64,000 bases of DNA, taken from positions 67,849,463 to 67,913,462 of the forward strand of contig JALMGJ010000005.1 of NCBI GenBank assembly GCA_023362775.1. The letters are read 5' to 3'. The notes under the pieces were generated by a model that saw only the letters and a list, made by a program, of their open reading frames with translations, was not told the origin of the DNA and ran no database searches. Below, piece after piece: positions 41,197 to 50,640 of this stretch. The translations under genes were made by a program, and so were the position numbers. This DNA is from Charina bottae (Eukaryota > Chordata > Lepidosauria > Squamata > Charinaidae). Each line of letters begins with the position of its first letter. Position 1 is the stretch's first letter.

Positions 41197-42936
41197 GAAT
41201 CACCTAGTGAAGTCAATGATCAGGAAGCTGACTTGTCTGGAAAGTCAGAGGTTTCTGAGGACAATGGTGGGAAACAGAGTGTAAGTCCTGTCCTACCTCG
41301 CAGGTCTGAAAGGATTAATAAGGGAGTTCCTCCTGATCGTTATCAAGTAGATGTTGTGAAGGCTTTTCACATTCACACAGAGCCTGAGTCTCTGGAAGAA
41401 ATTAAAGAAATGCCAGCTGAAATAGCTAAGTGTTGGCATGAAGCCATGCAGCAAGAGTTGGATTCCTTAAAGGAAAATAAAACTTGGAAACTAGTAAGTT
41501 TGCCTCCTAATCAGAAGGTTTTAGGTTGTAGGTGGGTGTTCAAACTGAAAAAAGATTCTGATGGCAAAATTCAGAAGTACAAAGCAAGGTTGGTAGCAAA
41601 AGGTTTTGCTCAAAGAAAAAATGTGGATTATGACAAAACTTTTGCTCCAGTGACAAAAGCTGAATCTATCAGGTTGCTTTTAAAGGTTGCTGCCATGAAG
41701 AAACTGTCTGTTTATCACTATGATATTCAAACTGCTTTTCTGTATGGTGACTTGGAGGAAAAATTGTTTATGCAACAACCTCCTGGTTATAAAAAAGAAA
41801 AACATCTTGTGTGTGAATTGCAGAAATCCATCTATGGATTGAAACAGGCCACGCGTTGTTGGAATATTAAAATGGATAATATTTTGCAAAATTTTGGGTT
41901 TCAGAAGGGAATTGCTGATCCTTGTGTGTATGTAAAAAATGATAAGCAAGGTGTAATGTACTTGTGCTTGTATGTGGATGATTTGTTGTTGCTCACTTCA
42001 TCTGATGAACAGAAGCATTCCTTTGAGGTTTGTATGAAAAACAATTTCACATTGAAATGTCTTGGAGCAGTCAACAATTACTTAGGATTAGAAATTCAGA
42101 GGGAAAAAGATGGCAGTTTTCTCATAAGCCAGAGCAGCAAAATTAAGAAGCTGCTGGAGGATTTTAAAATGCAGGACTGCAAGTCTGTCTCCTCCCCCAT
42201 GCTTCCCGAGTTTCTAAAAGAGGAGGGGGAGAAGGGGGATGGTGAGTCATCTGAAGAAGATAGTTTCAGATCAGCCATTGGCAGTCTTCTTTACATTGCA
42301 AACAATAGCCGTCCGGACATTGCTAACAGTGTGTCCATTTTGAGCAGGTTTGTGGAAAATCCCACATCTGCTGCAAAGTCTGGGTTAAAAAGGCTGTTTC
42401 GTTACTTGCAAGGCACCAAAGATTTTTGCTTAAGGTTGTCTGCTACAGACACAGAAGAAAAGTTAGAATGCTGGTGTGATTCAGATTGGGCTGGAGATCT
42501 CAGTGATAGGAAGTCTACTTCTGGAAGTGTAATTCAATTTGCAAATTCCACTATTGCTTGGTTTTCCAGAAAGCAGACTGTAGTAGCCATCAGCACAGCT
42601 GAAGCCGAATTTTATGCTTTAGCACAATTGTGCAATGAAGTAATTTGGTTTACTCAATTGTTGGAAGACATTGGAATCATTTTAAGCCAGCCTGTAACAA
42701 TTCATGAAGACAACCAAGCCTGTATCCATTTGGCTTTATCTGAAAGTTCCAGAAATCGCACAAAGCACATTGATGTGCGTTTTCATCTTGTTAAAGATTT
42801 TCTAGCCAAGAAAAAGGTTGTTTTGAAATACTGTGATACTAAATTAATGTTGGCTGATATCTTAACCAAGCCTCTAGTTGCCAGTAGGCACAATGAGTTA
42901 ATTTCCAAGCTGGGTTTGTTTCCATATTCTTTCTAG
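41197..42936 (+). CDS. pol: Copia Pol, reverse transcriptase and RNase H part
   Basis: It lies in the same frame as the integrase part, directly after the TAG. Landmarks: LPRRSERINKG linker, WHEAMQQELDSL, CRWVFKLKKDSDG, YKARLVAKGFAQ, a FAPVTKAESIRLLL block, YDIQTAFLYGDLEE, SIYGLKQATRCW and the catalytic YVDDLLLL (about 41971-41994). The RNase H region has CDSDWAGD, STAEAEFYALA, EDNQACIHLA and RTKHIDVRFHLVKD. It ends at TAG 42934. All core RT and RNase H residues that I can check are intact. An ATG at 41233 could start a separate product, which is unusual for copia. Confidence 0.93.
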   Translation, partial: ESPSEVNDQEADLSGKSEVSEDNGGKQSVSPVLPRRSERINKGVPPDRYQVDVVKAFHIHTEPESLEEIKEMPAEIAKCWHEAMQQELDSLKENKTWKLVSLPPNQKVLGCRWVFKLKKDSDGKIQKYKARLVAKGFAQRKNVDYDKTFAPVTKAESIRLLLKVAAMKKLSVYHYDIQTAFLYGDLEEKLFMQQPPGYKKEKHLVCELQKSIYGLKQATRCWNIKMDNILQNFGFQKGIADPCVYVKNDKQGVMYLCLYVDDLLLLTSSDEQKHSFEVCMKNNFTLKCLGAVNNYLGLEIQREKDGSFLISQSSKIKKLLEDFKMQDCKSVSSPMLPEFLKEEGEKGDGESSEEDSFRSAIGSLLYIANNSRPDIANSVSILSRFVENPTSAAKSGLKRLFRYLQGTKDFCLRLSATDTEEKLECWCDSDWAGDLSDRKSTSGSVIQFANSTIAWFSRKQTVVAISTAEAEFYALAQLCNEVIWFTQLLEDIGIILSQPVTIHEDNQACIHLALSESSRNRTKHIDVRFHLVKDFLAKKKVVLKYCDTKLMLADILTKPLVASRHNELISKLGLFPYSF

Positions 42937-42940
42937 TCAT

Positions 42941-42953
42941 AAAAAAAGGGGAG
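42941..42953 (+). promoter_or_regulatory. Polypurine tract
   Basis: AAAAAAAGGGGAG precedes the TGTTG start of the 3' LTR and would prime plus-strand DNA synthesis. Its position directly against the LTR is as expected. Confidence 0.85.
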
Positions 42954-43433
42954 TGTTGTATATATTTTTTATGTCTGTAGAATATGTGGCTGAGTTTTTA
43001 AAAAGCCAGGCCTCAAAACTTTTTTCCTGTTTGGGCTCAGAGAGCACATGTTCACCCCCACTCAGGAATGTTATTGCCTTTCAGGTGCCGGCCAGTCTGA
43101 GAGTTTCTGACCAACCAGAATTAGCTGTTAGAGCTTTGCCCATATTGGGAATCTGTTGCCTAGGTGTTTTTGGTCACATGCTGCATCCTGTCCACTCAGA
43201 TGCTGATCAAGTTAAGGTTTAAAAATGTAAATGCCTTTTGTCCTTTTGTTCGCTCTCTGCATTCTGCTCTCTGCTATCTAAATGGCTATGTTAATCAACC
43301 ATGCCATGCTTTGGCTAAAGAAGATTCAAGGTTTGTTCCTATGTTTCTGTTTTAAATAAAGCAACGTTTTTACTACAAACTTATCTCTTGGTTTTTCCAT
43401 AACTCTGATCACAAATTTTATAAAAATACAAAA
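42954..43433 (+). repeat. Copia 3' LTR
   Basis: It has the same 480-bp length, ends and open frames as the 5' LTR; I saw no substitution. It provides the polyadenylation signal (TTTAAATAAAG near 43352). Confidence 0.95.
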
Positions 43434-43438
43434 CTCAC

Positions 43439-43610
43439 AAATCCACCAGCCAATATGGACATTCCTGAGCAGTCTAGAAGTTGAAGTCTGAACATTGAAA
43501 ATCTGGAGGGCATCTAGGCTGGAGAAGGCTGTATAACTACAGAAGGTCTGGTTCTTCAATTAGCAGAAAGTTGAGGATAAGAAAGATAGGCAAACCAAAG
43601 CTATGTTTTG
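43439..43610. repeat. Decayed MITE arm; inverted copy of the 36.7-kb block
   Basis: AAATCCACCAGCCAATATGG continues the MITE arm interrupted by copia. The following 150 bp (TCTAGAAGTTGAAGTCTGAA to CAAAGCTATGTTTTGCC) is the reverse complement of 36706-36860 at high similarity. The two blocks therefore face each other across 6.6 kb. Confidence 0.7.
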
Positions 43611-43614
43611 CCAC

Positions 43615-45415
43615 TCTGTATGTGGCTGTGTGGGGAATAATTTATGATACTAACTGAGATTATGAAACCTGGAATGAGAGAGAGGCAATTGACCTTTCCT
43701 GTTCCAACTTTAGCTTCTGTATGATGATTCCTGGCCTTCTTAAGGTACTTGATTGCTGGTGATACAGTAAATTTGGCCACTAGAAGCCATGGTTCAAGAT
43801 CTACCAGCACCTTACAAGGACCTAATCCTGACAAAATTAAGCTCTGTAAGTGCAATTGATTTTAGATCTGTAAAACATGTGCTCAGCTGTATTATTTAAA
43901 TCAATCAGGCCATAATTTTGCCTAGATTGCCTTCTCTATGTACTATAAAATGTAACACAGAAGTCTAGTGCAAACGGTATTGTAGACAGAGTGAAAATGT
44001 ACTGAGGGCAGTGGGATCATATCAGCAAGGTCTAATACACCCCTGTCATACCCATATTTAGGAATTCTATCTGCCCCATGTAAATGCAAACTGTATTCAT
44101 TGTGATGGAGCTGGGAGCTGAGGGAGCAGAGAGCTCATTCCAGGCAGATAAGCGTTCACCTCCCTCTTCAGGGGCACATTCCATCACATTCATGTAGGCT
44201 GTGCTGGCTGAACATGTTAAATGTCTTACTGGTCCTTTTAAAATTCCACCCTCTAATACACAGATATTTAGTGACATTAATATTTTTGTAAGTCAAATCT
44301 ATCAAGTTTAATACGTATCTTACAAGCAGGGAAATCAAGTGACTGGAAATATGTAGTTCTCACTATAAGCTGGATGATGGTGTTCATTCTGGCTTTTCTG
44401 CTCAAACATGACATCTTGAAGCAGAATAAGTTATGAAAACAGTAAGCTGGAAACACAAATAATCTTTCTTAACTTAGTTTATTATGAATATAGATTTCCA
44501 TCGTAGACTTTTTATTCTGGAAAGTGAACAATGGATTCACCCATGTTTTCAATCAGCTCCACCCATACAGGAATGGAAATAATGAGTGTATAGGATTGAA
44601 AATGATACTGTGTTTTATTGATTTGTGTAACACACCCAGACTTGACTCACTCTGCTAACAGCAGAGTGGACAAAGTGTTATCTGCCTCTACCAGCAGTTG
44701 ACAATTAGCTTTTCCCTCATACAGTATGTCTTAGTAGGCACCACTGACATTAATGATGTCATTAATGATCTTGTTTAAACAAGACACTACAAATTAATTC
44801 CAGGCAAAATTACTAATATCTCTCAATATCCCTGACCACTAAGTATTTTGTTTTACATTTTCAGGAGTTAGAGTCCAACCATATCCAGCAAGGCACAGAC
44901 TCTTCTCCCTGTGCCTTAGAAATAGATAGAAGTAGAAATAGACTGGGGTTTTCATTCCAGAATTAAATAACCAAATATATATTAATTTAATACAGATTGT
45001 ATTAAAACCAGCTATGTTAATACAGAAAAGGAGCCCTTGATTCCCAGAAAAGAAGGAAAACATCAAGGAAAACAGGAGGTAACTAACAAATGGCCTATCA
45101 AGTTGAAGAAATCAGCAGGGCAAAAGGTAAAACCAAGATTGCTTTTTCAATTCAGTTCTAGATCTGCTCTATTTCTCCAAACTCAAAACAGCATATAGAG
45201 TTTGAGATGCTTCCTTCCATCCTTGTTCAAACAAAGCTCTGTTCCTTTTCCTCTACAACCACCTCTCAGTAGTGTTTTGTGGAAAGAATATTGGAAATAT
45301 ATTGCACACTCCCTTGTTACACTGAAAATTCTTCACAGTGGAAGAGGATTACATCCCATGCTGATGTTTTCTATGAAAACAGTCAGTGACTAGGACCATG
45401 GGCAATTTTGTCTTC
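43615..45415. other. No gene recognised
   Basis: No coding evidence and no repeat ends. Frames of 75-84 codons on the minus strand show no known motif. Confidence 0.45.
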
Positions 45416-45424
45416 ATTGTCTCC

Positions 45425-45560
45425 AGATGCAATAATTTATAATGTGCCATCAAGTCTGTATTGATTTTTAGCAACCATATCAATAGACCTTCAATAGGAT
45501 GATCTGTACTCAACCTGGCCCTTTGGGCCTTCCAATGGTACTCCCATTGCTGCTGTCATT
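45425..45560 (-). repeat. Fragment of an old dispersed repeat
   Basis: Read on the minus strand it contains GAGTACAGATCATCCTATTG and GCTAAAAATCAATACAGACT, words that I recognise from an ancient interspersed repeat found in many amniotes. It may be the C-terminal end of an RTE-like LINE, but the peptide is too decayed to prove it. Confidence 0.35.
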
Positions 45561-45678
45561 GATTTTTAGAAATGACATCATTGCATTTATGTTGTTGGAG
45601 ATGCAGTGAAATTAATGCTTTATTTAAATATATTGTTCCATTTTGGTAAGAAGCAATGACATGCATTAAGTCAACTTT

Positions 45679-46176
45679 GAGATTTAATATTTTCGCCCCC
45701 ACAGTGGAGGAATGGATTGTGAAAACGTCAGAATTGGCAGAAATGGCAATACTGACCTGTTTGGTCAGGGAAAACAACAACAAAAACTTTTCTGAAAGAC
45801 TAGAAACCTTATATGGACTTTTCGCTGAAAGAAGAAAGACACGAAATGATGATTTATAGATTTGACGACTGAGAAAGACATGGATTAAATGAGGGACTGA
45901 AGGGACTTGCATAACATCTGAGAGAGAGAAGGGACAATAAGGTTGTAATTATCCGTTGAAAAGAAGGTTGGATGTCATTTATATATTTCTTAATTTTTGT
46001 TTCTTTTTCTATCTTTTTCTATCTCTTATTTCTTGTCCTTCCTTCCTTCCTTCCTTCCTTCCTTCCTTCCTTCCTTCCTTCCTTCCTTCCTTCCCCCCCC
46101 TCTCTTCTTTTGATTTGTCTTTTATTCCATGGAAAAATTCTTAATAAATATAATAAAAAAGAGATTTAATATTTTC
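45679..46176 (+). mobile_element. 5'-truncated L1 LINE 3' end
   Basis: A 16-bp duplication GAGATTTAATATTTTC flanks the insert (45679-45694 and 46161-46176). The first about 55 codons (EEWIVKTSELAEMAILTCLV, ERLETLYGLFAE) resemble the extreme C-terminus of L1 ORF2. A 3' UTR follows with a (TTCC)n tract at 46038-46093 and a terminal TTAATAAATATAATAAAAAA. It is inactive through truncation. Confidence 0.8.
46038..46093. repeat. (TTCC)n microsatellite within the L1 3' UTR
   Basis: About 14 tandem CTTC units are followed by a C run. It lies inside the L1 insert, so it expanded from the pyrimidine-rich L1 3' UTR. Confidence 0.95.
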
Positions 46177-46373
46177 AGATGTTTATATTCTTTTGAACTT
46201 TATCTCTATCACATGGGAGTTGACTTCTGGACAAGGAAAATGGACTTATAATCAAAAGACTTACTGTTCAGCATCAGAAAAACATGTGACTCCAACTATT
46301 CAGTGGTTTGCAGAATTTATTAATATGGATCAGCTATGGATGACTGTAATGGATCATGGCTTCAATTTATATA

Positions 46374-46374
46374 T

Positions 46375-46410
<36 letters not shown>
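46374..46410. repeat. (GT)n microsatellite
   Basis: About 17 GT units are preceded by TATATATACGT. It is a simple repeat with no other feature. Confidence 0.95.
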
Positions 46411-46411
<1 letters not shown>

Positions 46412-46489
46412 TGTAAATGTGTGTTTTGTATGTTTTTGGTTTTTTAGCTTTTTTTTCTTCTTTTCTTCAATTAAATAGCAATCAGAACT

Positions 46490-48540
46490 AAAATTGGTTG
46501 TATCCTATCAAACTGGAGCTCAGCTGAAGCTGACCAAAAGCCTGGGGAAAGAGGCAGGTTGGACTAATTGTATATTGGGTGAGAGATTGTTCCAAAGGGC
46601 ACTGAGAAGGCATGCCTCCTGGGTCCCACAACATTGACATTGTTTTAAAAAAGGGACCCAGAATGTGCCCTCCCTGTTGGAGCATGTGGAACAGGCGGAT
46701 ACCGTTGGGTGAAAATGGCCCTACAATAACCTGGTCCTACACCATACATGGCTTTATAGGCGATAACCAGCACTTGAAATGCACATAGGGATCCAGTGCA
46801 GCTCGTGGAGTAGAAGAGTTACAGAGGTTTAATGAGGAAGACCCATAACTACCAACACAGCTGCATTCTGGACCAATTGAAGCTTCCAGGTGGCCTTCAA
46901 GAGCAGCCCCATATTCAGCGTGTTGCAATAATCCAATTGGGAAGTGATTGAGTGACCATGAGCAGGTCCCCCTGATTCAGGAATGAACACAATTGGCACA
47001 AAAGACAAAACTGTATAAAGGGCCCCTTGGTCATAGCTGCACTTGCTCTTCAGATTGTGCACTGAAACTCAGCTGGATATTGTGCACTGAATCTCACCCA
47101 GCACAGTCAAAGGTGAAATCTCTCCAGTTTCAGGACCTGTTCAGGACCCCAAACCCATAGCTACTCAATCTTGGTAGGATTGAGTCAAAGCCTCTTCTTC
47201 CCCCATCCAGAGCTCCACAGCCTCCAGACACTGGGAAAGAACCTTAACAATTTTACTTGGGTGGCCAGGGGCAGAGATATAGAACTGAGTAACATCAGCA
47301 TATTGATGATATTGACACTGATAGATGAATTTGCCCAGCAACTTCCTGTAGATGTTTAAAAGGAGAGGGGAGAACCCTGTGGTACCCTGCAAAGCATCCC
47401 CCACCATCACTGACTGGAACTGGCCCTGGAGGAAGGAGCAGAACCACCTTAATACAGTGCTCCCTACTCCAAACCCCTAAACCGGTCTACTAGGATACTG
47501 TACTGTGGTCAATGGAATCAAAGGCTGCCGAGAAGTCAAGGAAGGCCAGGATGGATGCACTGCCCCCATCCCAAGCCCATGTCTGGTCATCAACAAGCAT
47601 GACCAAAGCTGTCTCAGTACTGTATCCTGGTCTCAGTACTGTATCCTAATCTGAAATCTGACTGGAAGGGGTTCACATAATCTACTTCTCCTGGACCCTT
47701 TGGAACTATAGTGCAACCACCTTCTCAACATTTTTCCCCAGAAGGGAAGGTTGGAGACAGGATTAAAATTATCCAGATATGTGGAACCCAGTGATGGTTT
47801 CTTGAGAAGGGAAAGGACCACTGCCTATCTCAAGGAAGCATTCACAATTGCGTGAATCCACCTATACACCCCTGCCTGGAGGTCTTGACCAACCAGGACA
47901 GCTGTGGATTTAACACAGGTGGCCACATCCACAGCATCAAGGATCCTATCCACTTCCTTGGAACCCACAGGATTAGACTGTTCTCAGATAATATCACAGG
48001 ATCATGCCTCAGTCGACTCCATAGGATTTGCCCAGCTGGACTCCAGCTCAGAGTGAATCTGAGTGATTTTATCCACCAAGTGTTGAAAAATGTCTTCAAA
48101 GCAACTCTGCAGGTACTCCCCTGGTCCCTCCTGATCCAGGAGGGATTGAGTCATCCTGAATAGGTCTGTTGGCCAACACTCAGAGGATGCAATAAGAGCA
48201 GAGAAATAGGTATGTTTCATCATTCTTATTGCCACAAAGTAGACCTTAACAAAGGCTCTTACTTGTGTTCAGTCAGATTTGCTCCTCATTTTCCTCCAGT
48301 AGCACACTAGGCATTTCTTCTGCCATGTCATCCTCCAGAAGTCCTCTGTAGACCAGGGGGCACACCTGGGTCTCCACAGAATGAGTTGGCATAGGCACAA
48401 TCCAATCTAAAGCTACTATTGCCATCCTGTTCCACGGGGAGACCAAGACCTCAGATGAACCACATATCAAAACCTCAGTGACAATTCCAAGCTTGCTCTG
48501 AAACCCAGTTGAGCTCATTAGGCTTCTGGGTATCATGGCC
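46490..48540 (-). pseudogene. Degenerate L2-group LINE, antisense
   Basis: Read from 48540 down, the fragments follow an L2 ORF2 in order: YFSALIASSECWPTDLFRMT (linker), a LDNFNPVSNLPFWGKMLRR block near 47790-47700, AFLDFSAAFDSIDH-like residues near 47540-47500, and an LLLNIYRKLLGKF block with YHQYADVTQFYIS (catalytic YADD mutated to YADV) near 47300. LDYCNTLNMGLLLKATWKLQ follows near 46920. Many frameshifts and stops are present. It belongs to the same family as 12733-13720 and is much older than the copia or BovB. Confidence 0.85.
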
Positions 48541-48715
48541 TCTGAGTATCTTTTCCAAGGCCTTTAATACTACCCTACCAAGTGCTAGTCTGTGGTATAT
48601 TTCTTGACCGCTGGTTCATTTACTGTTGATAGTCGATTCTAGAAAGTAAAAGCTGTCTACCATTTCAAAACCTGCACCGTCAATTCTAAGGCTCATTGCT
48701 GTACTTGTTGTCATT

Positions 48716-48944
48716 TTTTTTTAATCCATTCAATTGTGTCCGATTCTCAGAGACTGCCTGAACAAGTCCTTGCAGTTTTCTTGGCAAGGTTTTTCGGAAG
48801 TGTTTTGCCATTGCCTCCTTCCTAGGGCTGAGAGAGAGGGACTGGCCCAAGGTCACCCAGCTGGCTTCATGCCTAAGGTGGGACTAGAACTCACGGCCTC
48901 CTGGTTTCTAACCTGGTGCCTTAACCATTACACCAAACTGGCTC
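48716..48944 (-). repeat. tRNA-derived SINE with BovB-type tail, inside the ancient RTE
   Basis: On the minus strand: head AGAGCCAGTTTGGTGTAATG, body GGTGACCTTGGGCCAGTCCC and CAATGGCAAAACACTTCCGA, tail GAGAATCGGACACAATTGAA with an A-rich end. It is bordered by TGTCATT and TATCATT words. The two sides of the insertion are consecutive coding parts of the ancient RTE. Confidence 0.85.
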
Positions 48945-49075
48945 TCTGATATCATTAGTTTGATCTTTATATTTAAACTTAATCCCATTTTTTAAATTGT
49001 GCTCGTTGACCTTCATTACACAACCTTACAGATTATTTGCATTTTCAGCTATCAGAGTACACCTTCTCTTCATTT

Positions 49076-49570
49076 AGTGACTGCACTGCATCCCAACAAC
49101 TTGGTCATTAAGTGAAATGGTTGCTAAGTGAACATGTGACTGAGAGAGAGAGAGAGAGAGAGAGAGATGCTGCGAAGATCGCTGGTTGCTACCGTCTCAT
49201 TCAGATAAAATTCTCTCGTACAATGTCCTGTGCCTGACCTGTTTTTCCCCCTTTTTTTTGCCCTCTCGCAGGGTGGACAGATTGCTTAAACAAAATATCT
49301 CTTCCTAAACTGCTTTTCTCTGCAGCACAGAGCTTCCCTAAAAAGTGCTAACTGCAAGTTAACAAGCTCAGCTCTGTGACCTTAATTAGTTGATTAGAAC
49401 CCTTCTGCTGCCTGAAACTGACCAGATCTTAATCAATTTCACACTGAAGTCTTTTGTTGTCAGGTACATGAAATTTGGTCATAAATGCACACATTGGTCA
49501 GAAAATGAATTTTTTATTACCATTTATTACCATCATATTCGTGAATTGTCACTAACTGAGGTAGTCACTA
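49076..49570. mobile_element. Relic of the AGTCCTC/GTCACTAA DNA transposon family
   Basis: The left side shows TTTAGTGACTGCACTGCATC and GGTCATTAAGTGAAATGGTT; the right side TTGTCACTAACTGAGGTAGTC. These words recur in the element at 62526. It interrupts the ancient RTE between its catalytic and thumb-side parts. A (GA)n run is at 49141-49167. The exact ends are uncertain. Confidence 0.5.
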
Positions 49571-49695
49571 AACAAGGAGAGGCTCTGTCATCAGCACTGT
49601 GTGAGTCATCAATGTTTCTTCATCCAATTTTAAAACTACATTCATATTCTGCCAATCTAGCCTTCTTCAATATAGACTCTGTATGAAGGTTGAAT

Positions 49696-50479
49696 CAGTT
49701 AGATATGAGCTCACTAATATTCCTAAGGAATATGCAGTGGAGGTGAAGAATAGATTTAAGGGACTAGATTTAGTAGATAGGGTCCCGGAAGAACTATGGA
49801 CAGAAGTTCGCAACATTGTTCAGGAGGCGGCAACAAAAAACGTCCCAAAGAAAAAGAAAACCAAGAAGGCAAGATGGCTGTCTGCTGAGACACTGGAAGT
49901 AGCCCAAGAAAGAAGGAAAGCAAAAGGCAACAGTGATAGTGGGAGATATGCCCAATTAAATGCAAAATTCCAGAGGTTAGCCAGAAGAGGTAAGGAATTA
50001 TTTTTAAACAAGCAATGTGCGGAAGTGGAAGAAGACAATAGAATAGGAAGGACAAGAGACCTCTTCCAGAAAATTAGAAACATCGGAGGTAAATTCCAAG
50101 CAAAAATGGGTATGATCAAAAACAAAGATGGTAAGGACCTAACAGAAGCAGAAGAGATCAAGAAAAGATGGCAAGAATATACGGAAGATCTGTATAGGAA
50201 GGATAATAATATTGGAGATAGCTTTGATGGTGTGGTCAGTGAGTTAGAGCCAGACATCCTGAAGAGTGAGGTTGAATGGGCCTTAAGAAGCATTGCTAAT
50301 AACAAGGCAGCAGGAGACAACGGTATCCCAGCTGAACTGTTTAAAATCTTGCAAGATGATGCTGTCAAGGTGATGCATGCCATATGCCAGCAAATTTGGA
50401 AAACACAAGAATGGCCATCAGATTGGAAAAAATCAACTTATATCCCCATACCAAAAAAGGGAAGCACTAAAGAATGTTC
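49696..50479 (+). pseudogene. RTE copy 2 ORF, linker and first RT blocks
   Basis: The frame reads SVRYELTNIPKEYAVEVKNR, a basic PKKKKTKKA linker and the NKAAGDNGIPAELFKILQ block that is deleted in the 30-kb copy. It then continues to CQQIWKTQEWPSDW and IPIPKKGSTKEC, where BovB interrupts it. No stop occurs in the element part. The open frame begins at an ATG in the flanking duplication by chance. Confidence 0.9.
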
Positions 50480-50483
50480 TTTA

Positions 50484-50591
50484 CCCCTTCATGGATCACT
50501 GCCTTGTCGTGGCGAAGGGGCTTGCGTAACTCAATGAAGTCAGGTCAAGAAGAACAGGTCATGATGGAGAGTTCTGACAAAACGTGGTCCA
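50484..50591 (+). ncRNA. Candidate HDV-like ribozyme at the BovB 5' end
   Basis: P1 candidate: CCCCTTC (50484-50490) with GAAGGGG (50514-50520). P3: GCC (50501-50503) with GGC (50511-50513) around loop TTGTCGT. P2: TGGATCAC (50492-50499) with GTGGTCCA (50584-50591), including one wobble. P3 runs directly into P1, and the segment after P1 begins ATGG as in genomic HDV. A CAAAAC stretch just before the P2 return strand could hold the active cytosine. Four bases (TTTA) precede P1 after the target duplication. The evidence is by hand folding only. Confidence 0.5.
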
Positions 50592-50640
50592 CTGGAGGAG
50601 GAAATGGCAAACCACTCCAGTATCCTTGCCAAGAAAACCC

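Larger units (their letters stand above)
38362..43438 (+). mobile_element. Complete Ty1/copia LTR retrotransposon (5,067 bp)
   Basis: The element spans 38367-43433 with a 5-bp target duplication CTCAC (38362-38366 and 43434-43438). Order: 5' LTR, tRNA-type primer site, gag, protease, integrase, reverse transcriptase-RNase H, polypurine tract, 3' LTR. Integrase before RT is the defining copia order. The two LTRs are both 480 bp and I found no difference between them by eye, which indicates a recent insertion. The coding region is interrupted by a frame change after Gag and one in-frame stop before RT. Confidence 0.95.
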
